Origin: Polystyrenella longa
GTDB taxonomy: Bacteria > Planctomycetota > Planctomycetia > Planctomycetales > Planctomycetaceae
Length of the DNA: 64,000 nt
Direction of reading: 5' to 3'
Assembly (NCBI RefSeq): GCF_007750395.1
Contig: NZ_CP036281.1
Span: 3,929,001-3,993,000 of the forward strand
The notes beneath the pieces were generated by a model that worked only from the letters and a program-made list of their open reading frames with translations, searched no databases and was not told the DNA's origin. Positions 54,779 to 62,842 of the stretch are shown in pieces. The position numbers were made by a program, and so were the translations under genes. Every line of letters begins with the position of its first letter. Position 1 is the stretch's first letter.

Positions 54779-57109
54779 CTACTTGATTTCGAAATCGACA
54801 GCGTATTCATGAAAGTCGATGATGCTTTCATTCATGGCCCGTTCCATCTCGGGTGTCGCATCACAGAATCGCATGAAGTAGATTGGCTCCGACCGACTCC
54901 GCATACGAACAGACAACCGATATCGCCCACGTTTCTTCAAGTACTTTCCGGGGACTTTATAGTTCGCTTTTCGCTCTCCCAGAGGGGGAATCGAATGCCC
55001 TTCCATCCGAATAAAGGGAGGGTGATTCATCGTGGTGACAGGGAATCCGCTGGGGCGAATAAACGGAAGCTGGTCGAAGTCAACGTTCACCGGCAGATAG
55101 AACTCCCGATCGGGCCCTTTCACATTGGTGATCAAAAACTTCGTTTGAAGATTGAATAACTGATCGTCATGAGGAATGCGGCCCGCGGCAACTTCCAGTG
55201 AATGCAGGTCTGCCAGGTCACCGTTTCCGTCTACGTATCCCGATTCCCAGATCGGAGTACCATCCGGTCCCGTAAGGGCGACGTTCATCCAGATTTGCGG
55301 CTGTGCTCCCAATGAACCACTCGGCATGTTGTGGCCATTGCTCTGATTCTTCACGACATAATGAAATTTGAGATCGGAACCGCAGGTGGTTTTCGATTCA
55401 AAGAAAGGGCCTGTTACTCGCGAAGCGTTTTCCATCAACGCATATCGTGTTTTGTTTTTGACTCCCAGCTTTCGCTGGTTTTCAGAGACGATATCGCGGG
55501 CGTCGTATCGGTCGTCGGCAAACTCCCATACCTTAGGAAAGACCACGTTGATTTTCCCATCGGCAACAGCGTCTTCAAATGGTTCAGTTCCCCACCCTCC
55601 TCGCCAGTCGAACTCGATCCACTCGCTCATCTTCCAGCGATCCGCCTTCGGATTCATGGGAAAAATTCCCGGGTGTGCAATCGAAGCTCCGGGACCGAAG
55701 AACATATGATTGGAATGTTTGCGATGGGGATTGATGGGATTATCATTCACAATCGCTGAGGGGGCTGTCTCGTATCCGCAGTGTTTACCGGCGACTTTAC
55801 CCATGTGGCAATCCTGGCAGCTGATCCCCTCTTTCGCAGCAGGTGAACCCCGATACTGTTCCCAAACGACTTCCAACTTGATACCGGGATATACAGCCAC
55901 CTGATGACAACTCACACAGAAGTGGCTCGATGAGATTTGTTCAAACTGAATAATGCGGTTGTGGATCGGTTGGCCCGGTGTTTTATCTCCCGAGATCGTT
56001 TTGACTTTGTATTTTTCCGGTTGCGAGATCACATTCTGTAACGTCTGGCCATTACCGGAACCATATACAGGGTCTGTCAGCGGGCCCGGTTCCATCCGAC
56101 GTTCGCCATTCACGCGACCGTAACGTTCTTTTACACGATGACAGGCAATACAGGTCACCCCTTCCTTTGCGGCCGGGCTCCCTTCCCAGATCGCCTGGTC
56201 ACGGCTCAGTTTCTGCGTTGTTCCCACAGGTGAATGACATCGCAAACAGAAATAACCGAGCGTTCCCTGAGCGAGTGTATTTATTTTCTGCTCGAACTTA
56301 TGAAACATGGGAGAAACGGCAGCATATGCGTGAGAGGAAACGGACCACTCTTCGTAAATCTTTTCGTGACAGGTCCGGCAATCTTTCGCGGAAGGAAACT
56401 CACAGTTGGCATAAATCGCCGCGTGAGGATCAACTTCGGTTCCATCGACGGTGGTGATCATTCCATTCGAACTAAGTGCACCACCAGCGGGTACAGCGCG
56501 ACCATGCGGTGCCCCGGGGATGTAACCAGGATTCCCGTGGGCCGCCGATTGTTGCTGTGCCTGCAGGACTCCTCGAAAAGCGTTCATATCGAGGTTCTGA
56601 GCGACTCCCGGTGGAAGTTGTCCTCCCGGGGCGGAAGCGGAGAAATGCGGATGCCCACCTTGAAAATGAGGCAACGCATGCTGTTGAGAGAAATGCCCCG
56701 GCATCGACATCGGATGCGGCTGACCCGGATGTGGTTGTTCGTGAGCAGCCTGTCCGTGATTTATTTGGCCCTGAGATACTTGGACTTGATTTTCGGATGC
56801 ATAAACCTGTTGCCCCGGCATGCACGGAATCAACGGCATGATCTGATTGGCTTGCGGTGAAGTTGCAACAGGGTTTTGTGGAGCGTGAGTTGCGTGCGGA
56901 TTCGCAGAATCAACTTTTGCAGGAGCTGAAGGCACGACAGACTGTTGATAGAACGGCGCAGCTGAGCCTGACTGGGCTTCTGTGGAATGAACTCCGGCAG
57001 TAGCTAGAAAAAGCAGACAAGCGATCCCAGCCACAATACATGATTGATATCGAACGCCGGAAGTTTTATGAAAGAAGCGAATGTCGCTCCAGCGAGCAGT
57101 CGTGAGCAT
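54779..57109 (-). CDS. Secreted five-heme multiheme cytochrome c with His/Pro-rich N-terminal region
   Basis: 776 residues with a signal-peptide-like segment (IVAGIACLLFLATAGVHST). Residues of about 45-230 are rich in His, Pro, Gln and Gly. Five covalent heme-binding CxxCH motifs follow in order: CRTCH, CLRCH, CIACH, CVSCH and CQDCH, spread over about 200 residues. The C-terminal 300 residues hold no heme motif and look like a beta-rich domain (NGHNMPSGSLGAQPQIW). It resembles cytochrome c554-type electron-transfer proteins of the periplasm. Redox partner unknown; no nitrogen- or sulfur-cycle genes are adjacent. Confidence 0.92.
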   Translation of the reverse strand: MLTTARWSDIRFFHKTSGVRYQSCIVAGIACLLFLATAGVHSTEAQSGSAAPFYQQSVVPSAPAKVDSANPHATHAPQNPVATSPQANQIMPLIPCMPGQQVYASENQVQVSQGQINHGQAAHEQPHPGQPHPMSMPGHFSQQHALPHFQGGHPHFSASAPGGQLPPGVAQNLDMNAFRGVLQAQQQSAAHGNPGYIPGAPHGRAVPAGGALSSNGMITTVDGTEVDPHAAIYANCEFPSAKDCRTCHEKIYEEWSVSSHAYAAVSPMFHKFEQKINTLAQGTLGYFCLRCHSPVGTTQKLSRDQAIWEGSPAAKEGVTCIACHRVKERYGRVNGERRMEPGPLTDPVYGSGNGQTLQNVISQPEKYKVKTISGDKTPGQPIHNRIIQFEQISSSHFCVSCHQVAVYPGIKLEVVWEQYRGSPAAKEGISCQDCHMGKVAGKHCGYETAPSAIVNDNPINPHRKHSNHMFFGPGASIAHPGIFPMNPKADRWKMSEWIEFDWRGGWGTEPFEDAVADGKINVVFPKVWEFADDRYDARDIVSENQRKLGVKNKTRYALMENASRVTGPFFESKTTCGSDLKFHYVVKNQSNGHNMPSGSLGAQPQIWMNVALTGPDGTPIWESGYVDGNGDLADLHSLEVAAGRIPHDDQLFNLQTKFLITNVKGPDREFYLPVNVDFDQLPFIRPSGFPVTTMNHPPFIRMEGHSIPPLGERKANYKVPGKYLKKRGRYRLSVRMRSRSEPIYFMRFCDATPEMERAMNESIIDFHEYAVDFEIK

Positions 57110-57291
57110 TCGGGCTGTTCCTGGTCGAGGTTCTTAACGAAAGTACCCGTAATTGAAACGAACAGCGATTTGCTGCCGTAATACGGATATTCCTTACCTT
57201 CGACACAACCGTTACAGTCGGTACAGTTTGAACAGCTGAACCGGTGAACTGACCCCAGTTTCTCCCGATCACATAATCCGAAAACCAGACG

Positions 57292-58278
57292 TCATCTCCC
57301 TGTCTCTCCCTGTTTACCCTTTCTCTCTTCCGCCAAATGCATCAACATTTCGAGGATCAACATATCAGCCCGGCTCATCACGTGGCGACTGCTGCGATTC
57401 CCTAACCCTCGCACTAATTCCTCAACCTGCTCCAAGTGCAGAGACATCGTTTCACGAATGGATAACCCGCAGACTTCTAACTGAAATACGACCTGTTTAA
57501 TCTCTTCCGTTAACGAGCCTGTCCCCATCACGACGTACGACCGCAGAAGTGTCGAGTAGAAGCGTTTCAAATCGCGTCTCAGCACCGTTTGTTCTTCTTT
57601 ACGCTGATCGGCAGACTGGAGATCAACAGTTTTAGAAGGGACAGAGAGCGACTGTAGAGGAGTCGATTCCAGTGCCTCGTTATCGTCCTGAAACTCGGAA
57701 GCAAGTGGATTCGTCAGCGATCTTAGATCGTCGAGCATCTTCCTCTGTTGTTCGAGTATTCGTTCTGATTCCTTCTGTTCCTGCATTAACCGCTGCTGAC
57801 GTTCGCGCCCCCAGGCAAGGTAATCTTCCCGCTGACGATGGAGCCGTCTGGCTCGTTCCAGGGCTGCAACAAGCGCGGGTGCATCCCAGAAGAGAGAGGA
57901 ATGCAGAAATTCGACATCGGCCTCAAAACAACGCGATAATTCACGAGGCTGAATCTGTTCGGACAGCAACAGAATCGGGTCATGATTGCCACTGGTGCGG
58001 ATCGTCTGTAGCAGATGGCCGATCTGTGAATCAAAATGATCCAACCGCTGACAAGCGAGAATGATCACGTCGAATTCATGCTCGTGAACGAGTTCGATCA
58101 ACTCCGATTCGGTGGACACCCACTCGAGACGGGGGGAATGGCATCCCCGGCTATCAAGCTGCAAAGTTAGATTCATCCAATGGGGACGGTCTAACGCATA
58201 ACACAACAAATGCGCCCCTTCAGTCCAAGAGCCAAGGTGCCCCGGCGAAACTTGGGTTATTTCGTTATTTGCACCCAT
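57292..58278 (-). CDS. Receiver-like protein with coiled coil (degenerate response regulator)
   Basis: 328 residues from the ATG at 58278; an ATG at 58329 would add 17 residues of poor quality. Residues of about 25-140 follow a receiver pattern (LESTEELIELVHEHEFDVIILACQRLD, then HDPILLLSEQ), but the phosphoacceptor Asp is not in the usual D-x-x-x-P context, so it may be a pseudo-receiver. A long helix (REDYLAWGRERQQRLMQEQKESER) forms a coiled coil, and a C-terminal helical bundle includes SYVVMGTGSLTEEIKQVVF. It diverges from csrA. Function unknown. Confidence 0.6.
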   Translation of the reverse strand: MGANNEITQVSPGHLGSWTEGAHLLCYALDRPHWMNLTLQLDSRGCHSPRLEWVSTESELIELVHEHEFDVIILACQRLDHFDSQIGHLLQTIRTSGNHDPILLLSEQIQPRELSRCFEADVEFLHSSLFWDAPALVAALERARRLHRQREDYLAWGRERQQRLMQEQKESERILEQQRKMLDDLRSLTNPLASEFQDDNEALESTPLQSLSVPSKTVDLQSADQRKEEQTVLRRDLKRFYSTLLRSYVVMGTGSLTEEIKQVVFQLEVCGLSIRETMSLHLEQVEELVRGLGNRSSRHVMSRADMLILEMLMHLAEERKGKQGETGR

Positions 58279-58596
58279 ATCTAAGTGTCCCAGTAAGAAG
58301 AGGCCCGTACAAAAATTAAACCGAAACAACTATTATCCGATTTAAGTCTGTTAGATATAGGAATTTAGACGTTCTAGGTCAATCTGAGTTTTAGTCGTAT
58401 TCAGATTGATAAAAACTTGAAATTTTTACAGAAAGTATCAAAATTGTGATCCAGCATACGGCGGGATACGTTGAAAAACGCAACACTACCGTCAACAGAG
58501 CCAATTTCAGTCAAGGAAGACGCTGCTCTTTCTACCGAACTGGCAATCATTCCATGGCGGAATTGATATATTGCTACTTTAGAGACTGCCTGAATC

Positions 58597-58604
58597 AGGA
58601 GGGA
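58597..58604 (+). promoter_or_regulatory. Strong ribosome-binding site of csrA
   Basis: AGGAGGG sits three bases before the ATG at 58608 and decides the start over the longer open frame from 58446. It also contains GGA, the core of CsrA-binding sites, so autoregulation is conceivable. Confidence 0.75.
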
Positions 58605-58607
58605 ACC

Positions 58608-58811
58608 ATGTTAGTACTCAGCAGGAAGCCGGGAGAATCCATTGTCATCGCTGACAATGTTCACATTTCGATCATCAAAGTTCATGGGAACCGCATTCAA
58701 ATCGGTATTCAAGCCCCTGACGACGTCGTCATTAGGCGTGCCGAATTGGAAGTTGCCCCTAAACGAAACCTTTCGGATTCGCATACCGACTTTGAAATGA
58801 TGCCGAGCTGA
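58608..58811 (+). CDS. csrA: Carbon storage regulator CsrA
   Basis: CsrA binds GGA-bearing loops in mRNA leaders and changes translation. The 67-residue frame starts at ATG 58608, preceded by the strong AGGAGGG at 58597-58604; the open frame upstream (from 58446) is not part of the gene. It opens with the invariant MLVLSRKPGESIVI and includes VHISIIKVHGNRIQIGIQAP and DDVVIRRAEL, so the RNA-contact residues (Leu4, Arg6, the VVIRR arginines) are kept. No flagellar operon is adjacent, the usual setting of csrA. A hairpin follows at 58836-58869. Confidence 0.97.
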   Translation: MLVLSRKPGESIVIADNVHISIIKVHGNRIQIGIQAPDDVVIRRAELEVAPKRNLSDSHTDFEMMPS

Positions 58812-59390
58812 TTTCGCACTTTGCAGGATCGTCCCGAGGCTGAGATGCTTCGAATGGCGCCACAGCCTCTCGGCCAATATCCGTACTTTTTCAGCGGACT
58901 TTCTACAAACTCTTCGTGACGCTTTCTCACGAAATGCTGTTCTTCTCTCATCGAACAACGGTTCGATTGCGATGTCTCTTCCTTCTCTGACCGACTCAGA
59001 TTGACAGGAAGGCACTTTCTATATTTGTCCAGCTTGCCTTTCTTATCGACTTATACTGTCCGCACCGCGTGTGCTTGACAGAATGCAGCCCGGGATGCTC
59101 TATTAATACATCCCGGTTCCGATGGTCCGGCCCGCTGCGAGCTGCAGTTTCATGGGGTCTCTCCCCACCGGAAACCTCTCACTTCCGTGCTGGAGAATGG
59201 AGTTGATACCCAATCAAGTCTCATTGTCCCTCCTTAGAGCCAGTATTCTAGAGCTAGTATTCAATAACTCTTCTCGTCCTGTGGTCTCCCACCCAATTCC
59301 TGGACAAGATCGATAATCGGCTTCCCTAAATCACAAATCACTTAATTCCATATTCCTAAATCAATGTGTATTCATACGAGGAACAATTAC
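58812..59390. other. Intergenic, with hairpin and 14-bp tandem repeat
   Basis: About 580 bp before the BNR gene. It holds a hairpin after csrA (GAGGCTG 58836-58842 / CAGCCTC 58863-58869, 20-base loop, no T-tract), a 14-bp tandem pair TAGAGCCAGTATTC / TAGAGCTAGTATTC (59235-59248, 59249-59262), and no supported gene. The BNR gene has a GAGGA ribosome-binding site at about 59378-59382. Confidence 0.55.
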
Positions 59391-60590
59391 ATGCTCCGCT
59401 CGGGTCTTTCGACACTTCTTCTTGTCCTGTTGCTGACAGGTTTTGCGAATGCTCAGGATCCTTATTTTCAGGCTGAATTCCTGTTTGAGCTGCGCGAGGA
59501 TCATAATCATGCTCCCGCAATCGTGGAGCTTCCCAGTGGCGACATGTATGCAACGTGGTATCGCGGTGCAGGCGAACGGACGGCTGATAACGTCGTCGTC
59601 CTTGGGGCACTGAAAAAGAAAGGGGAATCCGAGTGGGGCGAAGATTACCAAGTCGCCGACTTCCCCGGTTTCCCCGATTGCAATACCGCCATGATCGTCG
59701 ATCCTAAAGGTAATCTCTGGTTGTTCTGGCCGACGATCATCGCCAACACCTGGGAATCTGCTCTCACTAATTTCATGGTGACGAATCAATTTTCTGAAGA
59801 TGGCAAACCAGAATGGGGCCGTCATGGAGTTATGTTCCTGAAACCAGATGACTTCGAAAAAGAACTCATCGAGAAAACAGACGAACTCCTCCTCTCACGC
59901 GAAGAACCCCTCACCGAACGTCAGTCGAATTACTTCGCTGAAATTCGTGAACGGGCGGGCGACAAACTATATCAACGCCTCGGTTGGATGCCTCGCTGTA
60001 AACCCACAATCCTGCCCAGCGGACGAATGATTCTGCCTCTCTACACAGACACCTACTCCATCTCCTTAATGGCGATCAGCGATAATGGTGGTATCAGTTG
60101 GCGTGCCAGTAAACCACTCTTTGGTTTTGGTAACATCCAACCAACCGTGCTGCGTAAAAACGACGGGACTCTTGTCGCCTACCAGCGTGACAACGGCTTT
60201 GAAAAGAAAATCAAAGTCTCCGTCTCCGAAGATGATGGCGAAACCTGGTCCGATTCAGTCGCATCCGATATGCCTAACCCGAGCGCCGGGATCGATGCCG
60301 TGCGACTTTCAAACGGACACTGGGCGATGATTCATAACGATGTTGGTAAAGGACGGCATAAGCTCGCTGTTTCCATATCTGACGATGAAGGTCAAACCTG
60401 GAAGTGGACCCGCCGTCTCGAAGATCAGGAATCGGGAAGCTATCACTACCCGGCAATCATGCAATCAAACGACGGACGTCTGCATGCCATCTACAGCTAC
60501 TTCACCAAGAAAGAAGGTGGCAAAGAAGGCAAAACCATGAAGCACGCCGAGTTCGATGAAGAGTGGGTACTGGCTGGCGATAAGGAGTAA
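59391..60590 (+). CDS. Secreted BNR-repeat (sialidase-fold) protein
   Basis: 399 residues from ATG 59391; an in-frame ATG at 59364 precedes the ribosome-binding site and is rejected. A signal peptide (LSTLLLVLLLTGFANAQ) leads to a six-bladed propeller. Three Asp-box type repeats are visible: ISDNGGISW, VSEDDGETW and ISDDEGQTW. The HAPAIVELPSGDMYATWY stretch resembles the first sialidase blade. Planctomycetes have many such proteins, often exo-sialidase-like or fucosidase-related; substrate unknown. It is followed by a terminator at 60691. Confidence 0.88.
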   Translation: MLRSGLSTLLLVLLLTGFANAQDPYFQAEFLFELREDHNHAPAIVELPSGDMYATWYRGAGERTADNVVVLGALKKKGESEWGEDYQVADFPGFPDCNTAMIVDPKGNLWLFWPTIIANTWESALTNFMVTNQFSEDGKPEWGRHGVMFLKPDDFEKELIEKTDELLLSREEPLTERQSNYFAEIRERAGDKLYQRLGWMPRCKPTILPSGRMILPLYTDTYSISLMAISDNGGISWRASKPLFGFGNIQPTVLRKNDGTLVAYQRDNGFEKKIKVSVSEDDGETWSDSVASDMPNPSAGIDAVRLSNGHWAMIHNDVGKGRHKLAVSISDDEGQTWKWTRRLEDQESGSYHYPAIMQSNDGRLHAIYSYFTKKEGGKEGKTMKHAEFDEEWVLAGDKE

Positions 60591-60690
60591 TCTCTGTCCT
60601 GCTTAGGACAGCCTCACTTCAAGACGATCTGACAACGTGCTGTTGCGATCGCTGCACAGACACAGCGTAAAGGCAGAGCGCAAAAAACAA

Positions 60691-60736
60691 CCTGCGAATG
60701 CGGTTCCCCCCAGAATCTTCGCATTCGCAGGTTTTA
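60691..60736 (+). terminator. Intrinsic terminator after the BNR gene
   Basis: A perfect 12-bp stem (CCTGCGAATGCG at 60691-60702, CGCATTCGCAGG at 60720-60731) with a 17-base loop, followed by TTTTATTATTTT. An A-rich tract (CAAAAAACAA) precedes it, so it may also terminate the opposite strand. Confidence 0.9.
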
Positions 60737-60749
60737 TTATTTTCTGTCG

Positions 60750-60771
60750 CTCAGCTTGGTTCCAAGCTGAG
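60750..60771 (-). terminator. Second hairpin between the convergent genes
   Basis: CTCAGCTTGG at 60750-60759 and CCAAGCTGAG at 60762-60771 form a perfect 10-bp stem around a TT. No T-tract follows on either strand, but it lies just downstream of the minus-strand DUF11 gene and may aid its termination. Confidence 0.5.
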
Positions 60772-60898
60772 AATCATTCGTAGTTCTGTTAGCTGTTGTT
60801 TTAATTCAACCAGTTATCTGAGATTCAGTATCGGTCAGGTTTCTCTGATAAGTGCAGGTTTTTTGTTCCGTTTTTAGAACTCTAGTTTAATAAGTCTG

Positions 60899-62677
60899 TT
60901 ACCGAACCCGTGCCTGGAATGTTAGCACGCTACCTTCCGCACCTTTCAGCTCACCCACCATCTCGAACCGGAGGATGCTGTCTTCCGTACCGTTCGGGTA
61001 GAACTTAACGTCCCCTTCCCGCTCTGCCTTAAAGCTGCCTTCGATGTATTCCAACCGCGGAGTCAGGTGGTCTGTAATTCTTACGGCCCGAACCGCATGG
61101 TCGCCCATGTTGTCGTAACGAATTGTGAAGGTGATAATGTCACCTGAGCGAGCCTCGACCTTGTCGGCCATTTTAACGATTCGTAGTTTGCCCGGTTTTC
61201 CTTTGTCGATATCGATGCCCACAATCTCGGCTGCTTTGAAGGAGCTTTCGAGTTCGACGCCTGCCGAAGTGCTGGCAGCCATATGTGGAAAGGCAGACTG
61301 AGACCAGACAAAGGCTCCCTTTAATCCCTCTTTGATTTGGGCTGAGGTCATACGTTCGAACCGGCCCGCCTGAGTGTATTGCAAGTCCTGATAGACATTC
61401 TGCAATTTGGTGTGGCCGGTCGGATAGCTGTTCTGAATTAAACCAGAGAAGGCAGTGTCATGTTCCATCTCACTGCCACGACTTCGGGTTCGCATTCCAT
61501 CCAGTTGTGATTTCTGAATCTGGGCATCGATCAATGTCGACTGATCCATTCCTACGCCTGTGGACAAATCATGAACGCCGCCCAGTTTAGTTAATGCCGT
61601 CCGCGCGAATGGCTGTTGATGAACACTCATCGCTCGGAAGCGAGGTGAGTAGATCACGACCCGGTTGGAAACGGAGACTTCATTGCGCCCCCGCTGCGTC
61701 TGGTATTCCGCTACGGTGTCTTCCGATTCGAGACCCGCCAGTGCATGATTCTCATAGTGGATCGGATGACCACGGTCGCCCCCATCGACGATGTATTCGT
61801 CTGGGTAAAGTTCGTAATGATACAGACGTTCGGTCATTCCCCCGGGGCTATTTTTGAGTGAGACGCGTTTCGTGGCCGCTGTTCTGTAAATTTTATTGTG
61901 ATCGTCGATCGTTTCGACTTCTTCAGAGATCGCGCGAGCGATTCCCGTTTTAGCAGCCGTCTCGGACTGTTTCTGCGGCAGTTTGGTTACCCAGGAATCA
62001 GGTGTGTAGAAGGGACTCGCGGGATTATCCATTGCCGGTTGGCGACTTCCCATGCGGAACAACAACATCGGTCGTCCAACACGGTCCGCCTCTTTCAACA
62101 GGTTCAAGTGATTTCTAAGTAGATTCGTTGGCGAGGGTGTCTTCTGTAATTCAGGAATGGCCAATTGAGGCTGTTCCAGATAAATCACTTTAGAAACAAG
62201 ACCACCATCAAGGACATGTTCGATCTCTTCTGCACTCACTTCGATTTCCACCGGAAAATCCAGCTTCTCATCAGTGGGTGGATGCAATTGATCAATCATT
62301 TCGATCGTTGGATAAAGGCTGACTCCCGGGAATTCGGGCATGTCAGTCAATCCTAATCGGAAGACCTGTCCAACATTCAATCCTGCCATGGCCGGAGCCG
62401 CTTCCGATTGTGGATGAACTCCATAGAACGTCACTTCCCCAGCAGAGGGTAAGTGAATCCTAACCGGTTGAGCATATTGAGGACGAGGTTGTCCCAAAAC
62501 CGAGGCCCATTGTGCCGCTCGGCCAGTAGGAGCATATTGATTCAAAGGATAGTAACGATCGTCTTGAGCAACAGCCTTTGAAGGCAGAAGGCCAAGGAGC
62601 AGCATGCCCAGCAAAATGACGGAGAGACCGCGTGATTTTTTGATGGCATAACTGGAGTACGTTTCAAACCCACTCAT
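60899..62677 (-). CDS. DUF11-domain secreted surface protein
   Basis: 592 residues from ATG 62677 (MSGFETYSSYAIKKSRG), which precedes the signal peptide LSVILLGMLLLGLLPSKAVAQ; a longer frame from 62761 is less likely. The N-terminal part has the YPTIEMIDQLHPP, VSKVIYLEQP and KEADRVGRPMLLFRMGSRQ motifs shared with the next gene. The C-terminal 90 residues form a DUF11 Ig-like domain (MADKVEARSGDIITFTIRYDN, ITDHLTPRLEYIEGSF, VLTFQARVR). Probably a cell-surface or envelope-coat protein. Function unknown; DUF11 proteins are common in planctomycetes. Confidence 0.85.
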   Translation of the reverse strand: MSGFETYSSYAIKKSRGLSVILLGMLLLGLLPSKAVAQDDRYYPLNQYAPTGRAAQWASVLGQPRPQYAQPVRIHLPSAGEVTFYGVHPQSEAAPAMAGLNVGQVFRLGLTDMPEFPGVSLYPTIEMIDQLHPPTDEKLDFPVEIEVSAEEIEHVLDGGLVSKVIYLEQPQLAIPELQKTPSPTNLLRNHLNLLKEADRVGRPMLLFRMGSRQPAMDNPASPFYTPDSWVTKLPQKQSETAAKTGIARAISEEVETIDDHNKIYRTAATKRVSLKNSPGGMTERLYHYELYPDEYIVDGGDRGHPIHYENHALAGLESEDTVAEYQTQRGRNEVSVSNRVVIYSPRFRAMSVHQQPFARTALTKLGGVHDLSTGVGMDQSTLIDAQIQKSQLDGMRTRSRGSEMEHDTAFSGLIQNSYPTGHTKLQNVYQDLQYTQAGRFERMTSAQIKEGLKGAFVWSQSAFPHMAASTSAGVELESSFKAAEIVGIDIDKGKPGKLRIVKMADKVEARSGDIITFTIRYDNMGDHAVRAVRITDHLTPRLEYIEGSFKAEREGDVKFYPNGTEDSILRFEMVGELKGAEGSVLTFQARVR

Positions 62678-62842
62678 CGGACGTCCTGTCACTTTTCGTA
62701 CGTTACATAAAAATTTGGAGAGATTCTGATTGAAACCAGAGATCGACGCAGACCAGAACATTGGGAACAGGTCTGGCCGGCGTCGATTTGAATTCAGCTA
62801 TCCATTATCTGTAATTGCGACTTCTGAAAAGAAGTGAGACAA

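Larger units (their letters stand above)
60591..60898. other. Intergenic between convergent genes, with two hairpins
   Basis: 308 bp between the convergent BNR and DUF11 genes. It holds an intrinsic terminator (60691-60731) and a second perfect palindromic hairpin (60750-60771). No gene is supported. Confidence 0.7.

Noticed and set aside
58446-58607. N-terminal extension of csrA
   Set aside because: CsrA begins at MLVLSRKPGE and a strong ribosome-binding site directly precedes that ATG; the extension resembles nothing.
59122-59316. 64-residue frame upstream of the BNR gene
   Set aside because: It spans the 14-bp tandem repeat and has no recognisable protein features.
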